DNA of 64,000 nucleotides, taken from assembly GCA_026545765.1 (NCBI GenBank), contig JAIFAC010000125.1:62001-126000 (forward strand), given 5' to 3'. Below, in pieces: positions 21,672 through 33,875 of the stretch. The position numbers and the translations under genes were made by a program. The stretch is from Plantago major. Lineage: Eukaryota > Streptophyta > Magnoliopsida > Lamiales > Plantaginaceae. Within the stretch, counting starts at the first letter, position 1. Each line of letters begins with the position of its first letter. The notes under the pieces are model-generated. The model was not told the origin of the DNA, made no database searches, and worked only from the letters and a program-made list of their open reading frames with translations.

Positions 21672-24600
21672 CTATAAGTGACATTCATCGTGAGAGGTCC
21701 TTCTTCACGGCTTCTATTCTCTTCGATTACTTCAAAATCCAACCAGTTTTGATGTGGTTGGTATTAATCACACCAAGATCGGTTTTTGTCTTTTTCTCCA
21801 TGACATGAAGTTGTTTATGGATCGTTCTCGGGAAATTTCAATTTACCAAGAAGTGTCTTGACTCTGCATCCAATAGCCATTCTTTTTTCTCCGATTAACG
21901 CACTCCGTAGATGTATTTAGCTATTGCCATGTCTTCACATACTCAATCTTCGCTTCTTCTGTGCCCCGCCGAGTGGTAGCCGTTGAAGTTGTCTTTGTTC
22001 GCCTTCCTCACTCGCTCTCCGTTCTCCGTCTCGAAGTTTTCCCTTGGGGATTGCTTGAAGAACCACCGATTGACTTGGTATTTAGAGGGTGTTTTAGTCG
22101 CCAAAGGCTTTCAGAAGCATGTCATACCACGGCTCTTTATGGGCTATCAACCTTTCTTCGCTTCCGTCGGAAGAGGAGCCCATCTTCATCCTCATTTTCC
22201 ATATTTCTTTGTTAGGTGATTTGCGCCTTCTTCATTGCCCGGATTTGATTTGGCCTTCTTCTTCTTCTTCAAGATCATCAATCCTCTTACTTGTCTTCTC
22301 CTTCGAGCCTTCGTACTTTGAGGTCTTTTGCCATGGCCTTTGTTACCATTGTAGTTTCTTCAAGGTCACCGGGAAGTAGCTACTATTTGCAAAGCGCCTT
22401 GATTTGATGAGGGCTCAATTATTCCGAGTGGTGGTGGAAGTTTTCTTGTTTCCTCTTCTCGAGCGCACCAACTCTAGATTTCTTCTTCCTTCCCTCGATC
22501 TTGAGGTCCAAATCCTCCCCTTAGTCATTGTTGACGACAAAGTACCTCAAAGGATTCCGAGAGACTCAAAATTCTTCGCAAGTAATTGTAGGCGTGAACT
22601 AACCTCTCAAGTTCAGCCTTGAGCTCCCGATTTTGTTTGATAAGTCCATTTTCCTTATTAGTGAGCTCGCTTAACGGGCCTAGTATGGCATCCTTTTTCC
22701 AAAGAAGGTAACTTGCCTCATGAAAAGCTTTTCAGCTAATGACACATCATCATCGCCCTTACCATTCCTGATCCTTCCGAGCAATAATCATCGTTGTTCT
22801 CGAAAGTGATGAGCCTGAATTTCTGCATATTTGAGGACGGAGGCAATTACGCCTTTGTTTTGTGAAGACAACTCCTTTTAAGATGTGCCAAACTTCGTAT
22901 CTATTCATGTATTCTCGGGAGGACATTCTTCGCGCTTTGTTGAAAAGTTCGTGAGCAATTAGCTTCCTTTTTCAGATGAGAAACCGCTAAGTGTTCATTA
23001 TGTTCTCGCCAAAGTCTTGTCTTCTTCATCATCCGAGTCATCACCAGGATCTTCATCCTCGACATTTTCAAGATTTTCATTCAAAGAACCATCTCAGAGA
23101 TGGGCTTCTTTCCTTTCTGAGAGGAGGATGGTTTTTCTTTTGATGGTGATGTAGCCTTAGCATCATGTTTTTCTTTAGATACTTCTTCAGTATCTAGCTC
23201 CTTAGCAATGGCATTTACAGCATCCTGGAGCTCTTTAACCTCTGAGTAAGCTACCTTTTCTTTCAAGTATTGATCTTGAAGCTTATTGCTTATCTCGATT
23301 TGACTAGCTCTTCTTCGTTGAAGATGGAGCCGTTGTTCTTCTTCCAAAAAGTTGTGTGGAGTTGAGTAGCCTGCTCGAGTATTCAATATCTTCTGGGTTG
23401 TTTCCTCAGAGTGCTCAACTACTTGTTCAGTAGTGTCCTTTGGTTGTTGGGAAGATTTCTGAGGAGATGGAGGAGGGGATTGCTGTGATGTCCTCTCAGT
23501 ATGCTTTTCAGCAGCTGAGGCAATGTTTCCTTGTGGAATCCCTCCCGTCCCTGGTGCAGGGGCATCATCCTCATCCTTCTTATCATCCTCATCCTTGTGA
23601 TGTTCAGAAGGAAAATCTTCATAGTCATTTTCATCACTTCCTTCTTCTTCATCTTTAGAGACCAGATTGATCACTCGAATAGTGATCATTTGCCCATTTA
23701 CTTCCTCTTGCTCGTGAGGGTATAAATTGGAGTGTCTTGGGTAACACCGCTTAAAATCCATTTGTAATCCGGTCTCACCATCCGCTTTTCAAGGTTGCAC
23801 CAATTCAGGTGCTACTTCCTTGGAAAATCTTATGCATTAAGGTCGCAACTCGACATTGTTCAAGAGGGAACATTGCATGGATGTAGTTTTCTGTGTCAAG
23901 AGCTCAGATTGCCTTGTTGGTTGATCTGTGATTCTTAGTATTTCAGAGAGATCAGAGCACCTTAACCTCTGCCATTTCTTGAAGCATTGAATATGCTTTG
24001 GCAAGGTATGAGTCTTGAAGAAGGGAAGAAGGTTCTCATAGTCATCATTTGACTCCTTGGCACTACTTTGAGCCTGAAAGAGAGAGTTTTGAGTTAGTTT
24101 TAAAACTTGTGTAGATATCTGAGTTTTAGAGTAGTCAAGTATATGTGTTACCTGTGCAACAACAACAGGCTCAGAGGGTTGGACTACTGAGGTTCCAGGT
24201 GCCTCAGATATCTGGATATGAGGAGGAGATCAAGTCTCGATCTCAAAGGATCTTTCTTCGCTTGAACCTAGATTAGAAACATAACACTTAGGAAATTTTA
24301 TCAAGAAAAATTCTATTTACAAAATCGATATCCGAGAGGTCAATTACCTCCACTATTGGAGGCCTCGACACTTGTTGCTCGGAGATTTGTGTAGTCTCCG
24401 AAATTTTTCTTGTGATGAAGGCTTTGATGCCTCATCAATTTCCATTTGTCAGGGGATTGAGCGGCAATTCTCAAAGAACTTCTACTTCTTTTGAACCTCA
24501 TATAGAAAGTGTTAGTTTGAGAAAATGATCAGAGATTTGTCTTTGAAGATTATAGGTATCTGAATGAAATACCTTCTCCAGAAGGTTCAGATATTTGTTC

Positions 24601-25150
24601 CTCGTGAGACCTTGGAAGTCTCTGGATTCTTTTCAAGAGATGATTTTCATCTCTTCATTTTTCTTCTCGCTTGAGCCTATTAGAAACAAACACTTAATAG
24701 TATTAGTCAAGTGTATAAAGCACATATCCGAGATGTTATATCTGAGGAACTATCTTCTACCGTGAGACAGTGCCTCGTTTTAAGTGGTGAGGCTATGAAG
24801 CCTCCTTCTTAGATTTCGAGGCAAGCTTAAGCCTTCCTCTTGATGTTGTGTTTTAATTCAGCCTGTAATAAAGAAATTTTATTAAATAACAAGATTAATA
24901 AACACAAAATATCACAAGTAAAGAGTTAAACCATTCACACCGAGCAAAGGTCAATGATTGGTCTCGAACTTGTGACCCTTCTATGCTGGTCTTGTTGTTC
25001 CAATTCATTCTTTGTTTGAAGTTTCAGTACTTCAGATCTTTCCCGAGTGTGAAACTCTGTTCTCCCCCGTTGATCATTCGAGCAGATATCTCGCTTGATC
25101 CTCTCTAGGAGTTGGGGAACCCGCTATTTGCAGGATTTTCTTCAAAGAAA
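21672..25150 (-). pseudogene. Additional ORF of Sirevirus A (middle and C-terminal part)
   Basis: The best open piece is 23761-23081. It contains a VNGQMITIRVINLVSKDEEE segment, a long acidic stretch, a Pro/Gln/Ser-rich linker, a coiled-coil stretch (EEEQRLHLQRRRA..., KELQDAVNAIAKELD) and a Lys/Ser-rich end. Upstream, a KTHTLPKHIQCFKKW helical block is encoded near 24010-23960. A short intron at 24151-24074 has GTAACA and TTTCAG borders, and further introns lie near 24900-24860 and 24730-24680. The N-terminal part is missing through the deletion at 25150. The end aligns with elements B and C up to about 21672. Function is unknown, and there is no membrane segment. Confidence 0.72.
24074..24151 (-). 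other. Short GT-AG intron in the AORF of A
   Basis: This is 78 bp on the minus strand, from CACAG|GTAACACATA to CTCTTTCAG|GCTCAAAG. The same intron position is visible in B (3' border at 34070) and C (about 48860). Confidence 0.6.
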
Positions 25151-25154
25151 ATCT

Positions 25155-25900
25155 TCACAGTTGCTTATCTTTAGATCCAAATATAATGTCATCAACATAT
25201 ACTTGAACTAAAAGTAGTTTCCCATCATGATTCAATGTGAAGAGTGTTTTGTCAACATCTCCTTTCTTGAAGCCACTTTCTAGTAGGTATCTGGCCAAAG
25301 TATCATACCATGCTCGAGCTTGTTTCAAATTTATACAGAGCTTTTGAAGTCTATAGACCATCCTACTTTCGAGGAAACTTCAAAACCCGGTGGTTGCTCA
25401 ACATAGACTCTCACCTACCACCATTTAGAAATGCACTTTCGACATCCATCGATAAACCAGAAAGTCATTATGAGTCAGAATTGGCTGTAATGAGTCTTAT
25501 TGCATCCAATCTTGCAACCGCATAAGATTCATCAAAATTTAGTCCTTCGCCTAGGTGAATCCTTGGCAACCAACCTAGCTTTGTTTCGTTATTTCACCGC
25601 ATCTCATTCATTTTGCTTCCGAAAACCCACTTGGTTCCGATTACGATATTCCACAAGAATGGAACCAGCTTCAGATTTTGTTTCTCTCAAATTGATCCAA
25701 CTTTTCTTGCATTGCAGTAGATCCAATCTTGATCCTTTAATGCTTCTTCTATCGCTTCGTTCAATTTTGAGATGAAACATCCATAGAGACAACTTGCATT
25801 TTCAAATATTGCTCTTCTAGTTCTAACTCCTCGGTCTATGGGACCAATCACATCCTTTGTCGATGATTTCTTATCCATTTCATAATGGGTTTTGAATTAG
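25155..25900 (-). pseudogene. pol reverse transcriptase of A, N-terminal half only
   Basis: RT begins with KDVIGPIDRGVRTRR and CLYGCFIS (25878-25687). After frame changes it ends with the YVDD catalytic box (25199-25188) and IIFGSKDKQL. Directly after this the sequence becomes AORF sequence, so the thumb region and all of RNase H are deleted. The enzyme could not work even if the frameshifts were artefacts. Confidence 0.87.
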
Positions 25901-26363
25901 TAGGATCAATATCATTTTGATTTGAATGTGAATCAATATGATCTTGATGAGATACTTGCAAGATCTCGAGATATCCGGCTAATATGGGAAATGACATGGA
26001 TATCGACACTCTTTTCGTGTTAGAGATATCTCAATCTTGCATTTCAGCAATCTCATTTTCGATACCTTTTCATGATGAAGGTTCTTGAGTCTGCTCCATT
26101 TCTCGAATTCTCATAGGAAATTCTTCATCATGTCTTAGAGTCATCCTGTTGTTACTAAGCATAGGTTGCTTTTCATCAAACCCATCCTCTATTTGAATGA
26201 TAGAATTGTTTCCTTCCGAGGATCCTTTTCGTAATCTTTTAATCATTAGTTCTTTGAACCTATCGAGAGATCATCATTCAAGAGTACTTTCGTTTCCTTC
26301 ATAGAATACTACATGAATAGATTCTTCGATCTTTGTGTTCTTTTCATAAATTCAGAAGCTTTG

Positions 26364-27230
26364 CTATTCGTGAGAATAACCAAGAAATACTCCTTCATCT
26401 GCCTTTGGTTGAAATGTTTTCAAGTATTCTTTTCCATTGTTAAGAACGAAACATCTGCAACCAAACACCCTTAGATGTTTGATACTAGGTGGTCTACCAA
26501 TGAAAAGCTCGTACGGAGTTTTGTCATGGTGTTTGTTAATCAAACATCTATTTTGAGTGTAGCATGCTATGTTTACAGCTTCAACCCAATAGATTTCACT
26601 TATTTCGTCGCCAAGCATTGTTCTTGCCGCTTTTGTGGTCCTATTCTTTCTTTCAAAGAACACCATTTTGTTGTGGTGTCCTTACAGAAGATAGTTGATG
26701 TTGTATACCTTTGCAAGTACAAAACTCTTTGATGTACTGGTTCACAAACTTAGTACCTTGGTCTGTTCTGATTACAGATACCTTGTCATTTTTCATGACT
26801 TCAAGCTTATTCATCAAGTTAGGTATCTCCATCCTTGTATCGATTTGTTTGAGAAAGATAACCCAAGTGAATCTTGAGTAGTCATCAACAACAACTAGAC
26901 CATACTTCTTCCCGCATAGCTAGTTATCGAGGATTCAAACAGATCCATATGTAACATTTGCAAAGTGGTCTCTCACCGAATGTCTAGTTTTAGACTTGAA
27001 AGATGTTTTCGATTGTTTTCCCATTTAGCAAGTCGAGCATACACCTTCTTTTCTATATGCCATTTTGGGTAAACCAACCACTAACTCTTTCGCCGCTTTG
27101 TTCAGTAGTTTTGAAATTCAAGTGACTCATTCTTTTTGCCATAGCCAATTTTCTTCAAGCAGACCAGATTGACTCACCATGAGACATTCTTTTCGTTGTA
27201 GCGATGCCCAATCAAAGAATAAAGATTTCC
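26364..27230 (-). pseudogene. pol GAG-pre-integrase and integrase of A
   Basis: The open stretch 26666-26364 encodes the integrase C-terminal part with CLINKHHDKTPYELF, VFGCRCFVLNN and DEGVFLGYS. This copy keeps an ERKNRT word, where the catalytic glutamate of the DDE triad sits. Upstream, on the minus strand near 26900-26850, a VDDYSRFTWV segment carries a core aspartate. Frames are broken between these parts. It is closely similar to the E1 integrase. Confidence 0.85.
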
Positions 27231-27399
27231 TTTACGCCTTGCAACCAAGACTGGCTCACACTCATTAATCACTTTACATAGTTTTGACTTGATTCGACAA
27301 GGTACCCTTTGTCTACTAGTCGACTCATGCTTAGGAGATTATATTTCAACCTTTACATGAAGTACTTCAGATTGTGAGGGCTCCAAACTTCAAATTGCC

Positions 27400-27570
27400 A
27401 AAACCTATGGTTGATTTTCATCTCCTCCAAAGAAACCCGATAATTGGTCCATCATTGCACTTTTGTAGTTAATCGATTTGCTTTCTTCTCACATGTGCTT
27501 CCCACACCCACTATCAAAATGCCACTTTGAGTTAGTCTTTGCAGTGTTTTGCACAAAACAGAAATGTGAG
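27400..27570 (-). pseudogene. pol protease of A
   Basis: The minus strand reads SKWHFDSGCGKHM with the catalytic D-S-G codons at 27515-27507. A stop follows soon after. It corresponds to the protease of E1 at 10106. Confidence 0.82.
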
Positions 27571-27999
27571 ATTAGTTCTCATACCAACAATGGAACTATC
27601 TCGACTAAAGAATCTTCCAAAGAGGAATCCATTTTTAATGAATTTCTTAGGAACATTCTTTTGTCTAACAGAACATAAGGAGGAATCTTAGTTAAATGAT
27701 TGGTATCATTGTTGTTAAGAACTATTTTCTTCCTCGTGTGTTCCTAGTGCCCATTTGGTGCTTTCAGACACTGCCGATTTCGAGTCCGCTTTCCAAAGAA
27801 CTTAGCTTTCCTAGCTGATTTCTTCTAGCCTCGGCATTCAGATTTTCGGCTTGATTTATCTTCCACTTCGATAATTGTTGTGAGCAATTCTAGCCTTTAA
27901 CCATCGTTCTTGCTCTTGTTTGTATTCGCGAGCAAGTTGTTTCCAATGGCTTTATAGCCAATACCATTCCGAAAGCACCGATGTTGTCCAGATCTCTTC

Positions 28000-30010
28000 A
28001 AAGAACTTTGCTAGTCTCTAGATGATCAATTTTCTTTCCGTAAACGTGACATAAGAAAATTTGTCACCTCGCACTTTTTCCTTTTTGAGAGACATAACAT
28101 CGCGGTGATTGCACTTCTCGGTTATGTTTCTTTCGTAGACATTTCCTATGCTTTTTCTTTTCGACTTGTTTTTCCCACAAAGGCTTGGTCGTGAATCGCT
28201 TTCCTTTGTCAACAATCTTAGATTTCTGACCGATACTGTAGATTGTTTGGGAATCACCTTGCTGAGCACTGACGAATGTTAGTTCTTCATTACTCTTATT
28301 CAGAGTAGTGGAACTATCTCGTGTGTTCAAATTTCAAGTCCTCTTTCAAGGATCTCTTAAATAAGATTGTACTTCAAGAAGAGTGTCACTAGCTTTTGCA
28401 TAAGATTGAAAAGATAGTTCTTCTTTTGAAGTTCCTTATTCTCGTAAAGAAGACCTTCACATTTCTTTTGAAGATTGGCCATTGATTCTTTATGTGACTT
28501 TTTTCGTCAGACATCTCGAGCCTTGAGAAATGCATTTTCAAAGATCCTTTTCTCGATATCTTGATTAATTGAGAATTTTCCTTTGCAAGAGAATTCTTTT
28601 CTTCAAATTTTCGGCCTAGCTAGCTCGGAACATTAGAAATTCTCTTTGTAAAGATCAATTTGTTTTCCGAGATTTTCCATTTCTTTTGATTCCTTCTTCA
28701 TCACTTTCATAAGTATAACAGAAGTATGTGTTACCTCATCACCATTAGACAAGGTTCAATGTCGGAGATATCCGAAGATTTCTTCAACCATTCCACACAC
28801 TTCTTTTCTTCTTTTGACCAAAGTCAATTACTTCATGAGAAACACCGTATATTTATGGGGAAGGCAGTGGAATCATCCTAATCCTCATCCTCGATCGACT
28901 CAACATCTAGAGCATCCATTGAAGTTCAATCTTTTCCTTTCTTCAAAGGAGCATAGATCTGACTTTGAAGATTCTTCATCTTTCTTGTCACCGCCTTAAG
29001 TTTGTCAAGGCGTGACAATCCTTCTTGAAATGACTGTGTTTCCGGTTAATAGAAACAGATATCATTTCGATTTCGCCTCAAGATTTGATGCTTTTGAAAT
29101 GGGTTGTTCAAATGAAGCTTTGCATATTTTTGTAATCGTGATAGTTTGAGCCTAGATGCTTTTTCAACTTCTCTTCGCTTTTCTTCTCTCAATTTCTCGA
29201 CCGACATATTTTCCCATTTCATTACAAAGAAGAGCATCCTCACATCCTTGCTTTTCTTCTTTCGTAAGTTCCTTTAGCAACTAGAGCAACACTGCAACTT
29301 CTCGCTTGTTTGTTCCTCTGAGTTGTCTCATAGTCAACAAAGTGCAAGGTGAGAGAAAAGTTCCACAGAGTGATATCCGCATTCCTCGTTAAAGTAGAAA
29401 AACTTTGTGTTCCCTGCTATGATTTAGACTTCACAATGGTTTTAATCTTTTCTCACCGGGTATATCTATTACTTTCACCAAGTGCATCCATGTCACCTAT
29501 AAGTGTTGTAAACCGGAAATCTAGTTCTAAAGAGTCTCTCAGGACCTTGTTTAAAGTTTTGAATTTTAGCTTCAAAACATCGAACTTATTTTCCTTTGTT
29601 TTTTCGTACAACACGTATTTCTTCAATCACCGCTGTGCCACTTTCATTGCTTTTTTGCACCCCATAATTTACACCGTATGTGCTCGAGTAGAACGTATGA
29701 TGATATTATTTAGCTTGTCCATCCAATCGATTTCTCTTGAATCTTCCGATATCCGTAGTTCTCCTGCTTGTTCAAATAACTCTGACAAGGTGTCTCCTAC
29801 CGTCGACGATTCCGTCTGCGGAAGACCCATCACTTTGTTCTCTCTCTCTACCATTAGAAACCTCTATGACTTGCTTGAGTTGTTGAATGACTATCCATTC
29901 TTTATTACTTCGATCATTTCCTCACCGATGGCTTCTGTGTGGAGCATCATGTTGTTCTTCCATTTCATAATTCTCTGCTTGAGAATTGGGGCCACTTAAA
30001 GACATCCCAG
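28000..30010 (-). pseudogene. gag of Sirevirus A
   Basis: On the minus strand, near 29985, the capsid signature NYE-WKNNMMLH appears in a frameshifted form (ENYEMEEQHDAPH as read in one frame). Capsid sequence continues to about 29100. A zinc-knuckle remnant, SHFKKDC, lies near 29030-29005. From about 28700 to 28350 the sequence is Lys/Glu/Leu-rich and coiled-coil-like. The open piece 28330-28064 covers the basic C-terminal part with repeated KKK and RKK runs. The layout matches E1 gag. Confidence 0.75.
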
Positions 30011-30101
30011 CAAACACACTAAACAAATGAATCAAGTGTAGGTGAAAAATTAGTGGGCACTTATTCGATTCAGGTTCAAGCAGTATATTTGGGAACCTCC
30101 C

Positions 30102-30112
30102 GCTCGATACCA
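30102..30112 (-). other. Primer binding site of A, one base short
   Basis: On the minus strand it reads TGGTATCGAGC just inside the LTR. The canonical site is TGGTATCAGAGC, so CAG has become CG. It would match initiator tRNA-Met if the missing base is an artefact. Confidence 0.8.
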
Positions 30113-30114
30113 CT

Positions 30115-31645
30115 TGTCGGTCAGATAACGGCAAAGTAAAAGACCTGGGTGAATAGTCTTTTAAAACTTTTGTTTATACAAGGCTTTACATCCGATACTT
30201 AATTTGAGAGCGAAGACTTTTCTAAGATAAGTGCACGTGTTCAAGAAGATATGTAAGTGCTTTGCAATATGAGTAAAACAAGTAATAAGTCGCAAAGTAA
30301 ATAACAAGTCTTTTATAGTGGTATCTCAAGGTATGAATCCTTCAACTAATCCACTTCGTCTTTCTCGCACCCAGAATCCACTAAGTTAAATGAGGTAACC
30401 TTACATATCTTTTCTTGATTCCTAAATACACCAGTTCCCAAACTGTGTTCCCCCGAGTTATTCTCGACTTTCACAAATGCAAGTACTTCCTACTCGTAAA
30501 ACCGAAATGTTCTTAGTTTCCCAAACTAAGTACTTCCCGTGCTCAATAACCTTGGATTTATTCCATAGTTTCCCAAACTAAGTACTTCCTCCATCTACCG
30601 CTTAAGGTTATGGTTAAGGTAAATTGTCAGTGAGCTTCTTTAATAACTTGTCATTATTCGTATAGCTCTGTGAATCAAGTATACTTAATACACTTTGCAA
30701 TGTATGGTATCTTGTTCTCATCGACCCAAGTCTATGGTAAGTGTTCAAGAGAATGAAACTTAGATCTCAAATCTTAGTTCAACTCTTTCACAAATAACAA
30801 TGCTCATAAGGATCGTGACACTTAGAACTTTTGTGCATTTAGAATCAAAGCTTTGGTCGCAATGTAAAGCTTGTAGGTAAGTAGTTTGCTTGAGAGAGCT
30901 TGTGAGTGTTCGTTGTTCTTGGAGTTCAAAGGTTCTTGGAGTTCTGGTATGTTCTCAAGGCCTAAGTGTTGATATTTATAGATGAATTCGAGTGCCGCTT
31001 GAATAGGTCCGCTAAGATTAAATCAAATTCAAACTATTGATATCCGAGTATAATCAGCAGGTGTTTGTCTTCTTTTCGTGGTTACCGCTTTTGTTCACAT
31101 TTCGCCCGTATTTAATGACCGTATTATACTTTGTCCGAGTGCCAACGAACAATGCATGCTTCGGGAGGCTTTCGCCCTTTTCAGAGATCATCACGCATCC
31201 GTATATCACTTGTTAAGAATATATTGTTTCCTCGAAACATAATCTTTTATCCAAGGTATCCGAGTGTAGATATCTGTAAGCATCTTTCCTCGCTTTAAAT
31301 CCTTCTAATTCTCGATATCTCTTGTAACACTGCTTATTTAAAAACACTCGTTTTCAAGATATCCGTCATAGGTATCTGAAAAACCTTTGTCTTCAGCAAT
31401 CTTGTGCAATCTTCAAGTCTTCAAAATTTGTTGAACTTTTCCTGCCGGATGCCCTCTTCTTGGTCTTCTTTAGAAAATAAAAATTACATTTCGAGACCTA
31501 ACATCCTATACAAGATATGCTAGACTATCATACTTAGTGAGTTTCTCTTTACAAAGGTTCAAGTGAACTAAGAGTACTAATCACCTTTCCGAGCTAAGAT
31601 AAGTCATTAGGTTGCTGATCAAAATCTAAACAGATATTCCTAACA
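30115..31645 (-). repeat. 5' LTR of Sirevirus A
   Basis: The LTR is 1531 bp on the minus strand, from TGTTAGGAATATCTG to CTGACCGACA. The TATA box is at 30980-30973. It holds about three GGAAGTACTT repeat units (30481-30600) and several GATATCYG words in its U3 part. Upstream it abuts element B at 31646. Confidence 0.9.
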
Positions 31646-33549
31646 GGCACAAATCAAGGGCTTTCTATCTGCTCTTCCTTGTGGAGTTTCTTCACTGGAT
31701 GTCCTGGAGTTTTACAACAACTCCACAATTATTTCCAAAGTCTCTGAAGGCACTGAGACAGTGTTTATCAAGACTAAAATCCAAGGACAGGAACTCGCTG
31801 ACTAAATAGTCAGGAGTCGACTGAACTTCAAAATCTTGGAAAGGATTTTGAAATTGACACCAAGGATGAAGATCTCCTCGAGGGTGTCAAAAGCTATACA
31901 AAGTTGATGTGTGATCTTGAAAAATCGACACACCCATCGATTTCAAACTTGCCGACATCGTAACCGCATATCTCGCTGTTTCACCGGGATGTGTTGCATG
32001 TATCCTTCATGTATGCTTTGATGGTCTAAAAGGAGGAGTTAACACGATAAGCCAAGAACGCTCGATGATGATGTTCTGTTGAATCAACAAAACAAAAGGT
32101 GGAAAACCCTTTTAATGGGGAAGTACGCCATGAAGTTTGTGAAGAAGATAGGCTTTGAGCCTAAAATCGTTAAGGGCCTTGTCGAGCCAAAAGCCACAAA
32201 GTAGCTATGGATCAAGATATGCTACTTTCGGAGTGCTTTCGCATTGAGCTCAGAGAGACAATGACATCGCTGCCAAGAGTAACCTACTCTACAAATACGA
32301 GTATACAAACATGATGGAAAAGGTTACCGATCTCTAAAGGCTCCAAGAAACGAAAGAATGATGAGGTATCGAGGGTTCCATATACCAAAAAGCCCGTAAC
32401 TTCACGAAAGAAGTCTGCTGGCAAATCAGTAGACATACCCATTGTGGATGTCGACTCTCAGATATCTGCCGCCACTGCTGATGAACTCATAAATGAAGAT
32501 GAACTCATCAATGCTGCTAAGACCACAACAGATGAATCATCAATGCTGCAGAGTGCCTTGCTGATGAACTTATCAATGCTGATAAAAGCAGTGAGAAACT
32601 TCAACACTCGGTCAAGCAAAGAGGGATTGATAATTCACCCAGATTTCGATGAGGAATCAAGATGAGGGGAAGAATAATCCCCAAGGTTATTGGAAGAGCA
32701 ACTAGTTCAAAGGTTGTCAAGAAGCAACTATGTCCAAGGTCATCGACAAAACACACCATCGAGCAAGTAACACTTAGCATATTGAAGATGCTCCGATGAG
32801 TGGAAACTTAGTGTCGAGGATAACGCCATTGCCTCAAAACTTAAAAGTCCTCTCAAGCGATCTCGATAGGCCCCATACAACATCACCTTCTTCATCCGCA
32901 TCGTAATCACCACACCAACCACAACAAATGCAACAAAGGATGCCATGAGATGATACTGAGTTACAATATGAGATACCAAAGATCTTTCCTCGTCAAGAAA
33001 ATTATGTAAAAGAACAAAGTTTCCAACTCAAATAGAGGAATCAAACCGAGGATCTCCTCGTAATGATCAACTGGGGAGGCAACCGAGTCAAGACACTGTG
33101 AAAGGTCCGGTACCAAACTTCAAACAAAGAAGTCAAATGGACAACAAGACCAAAGATAGAAGCGGTCACAAGTTCCAGAGGCCAATCAAATACATCGCTC
33201 AGTAGTAATGGTTTAACTCTACTTGTGATATTTCGTTTATTAATCTTGTTATTTAATAAAATTTCTTTGTTACAGTCAATTAGAAACACAAGAACAAGAG
33301 GAAGTCGGAAAGTCATTTCGTAGACCGAGAAGGAGGCTACTAACCTCACCTCTTATGAATCGAGCTGTACATGTGATGAGAGTTCTTTAAGATATTACTT
33401 TTCGTATATATGTTAATACACTTAACTAATTAAGTGGATGTTTCTAATAGCTCCAACCGAGAAAGAAGCGTATAAGGCGTAAATGCCGTAAAAGGACCTT
33501 AAACCGCCAAGGTTTTGAAGAAAATGTCATTGAGCCTTCTAGTGTGAAG

Positions 33550-33632
33550 GTATATAAAAATCATTGATAAACATTCTTCATTATGGGTTAATATAAATTC
33601 TTCTCTAATTGCTCAATACTTTCTACTTACAG
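33550..33632 (+). other. Short GT-AG intron in the AORF of B
   Basis: This is 83 bp, from GTGAAG|GTATATAAAA to CTACTTACAG|GCTCATTC. The following exon is open for about 50 codons (AHSEVEVQGERVATS and following). The same intron is seen in D (about 60822-60745, minus). Confidence 0.65.
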
Positions 33633-33785
33633 GCTCATTCAGAAGTAGAAGTGCAAGGGGAAAGAGTTGCGACATCCCCTGCACCCATGGAAATTGATGA
33701 AGCCCCCAAGGAAACATCACCAGAAAGAACACCAGAAACTGAGAAAGTTTCTGAGAAAAATGATTCTGAGCCTCCTGTTGAGGAA

Positions 33786-33875
33786 GTAAGTGGAAAACTC
33801 AAAGATCATTGAAGCTTAATTGCATAAATTCTTTCATGACAATTTCCTAAGTATTGTGATAATTTTAATTCTCAG
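33786..33875 (+). other. Short GT-AG intron in the AORF of B
   Basis: This is 90 bp, from GAGGAA|GTAAGTGG (a near-consensus plant donor) to TTAATTCTCAG|GTTCAAGC. The exon after it is Pro/Lys-rich. C keeps the same intron near 48600-48690. Confidence 0.65.

Larger units (their letters stand above)
21672..31645 (-). mobile_element. Sirevirus-type copia retrotransposon A, truncated at its 3' end
   Basis: Reading on the minus strand, the parts are a 5' LTR (31645-30115), PBS, gag, protease, integrase and the first part of RT. A deletion then fuses RT to the middle of the additional ORF, which runs to about 21672. The 3' end of the AORF, the PPT and the 3' LTR are absent. The family is the same as B, C and D. 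Its AORF contains intact-looking introns. All coding parts are broken by stops and frameshifts as read. Confidence 0.88.

Noticed and set aside
23419..23725. Plus-strand frames over 23419-23725
   Set aside because: They are antisense shadows of the AORF of element A (acidic repeats read as His/Ile/Leu-rich).
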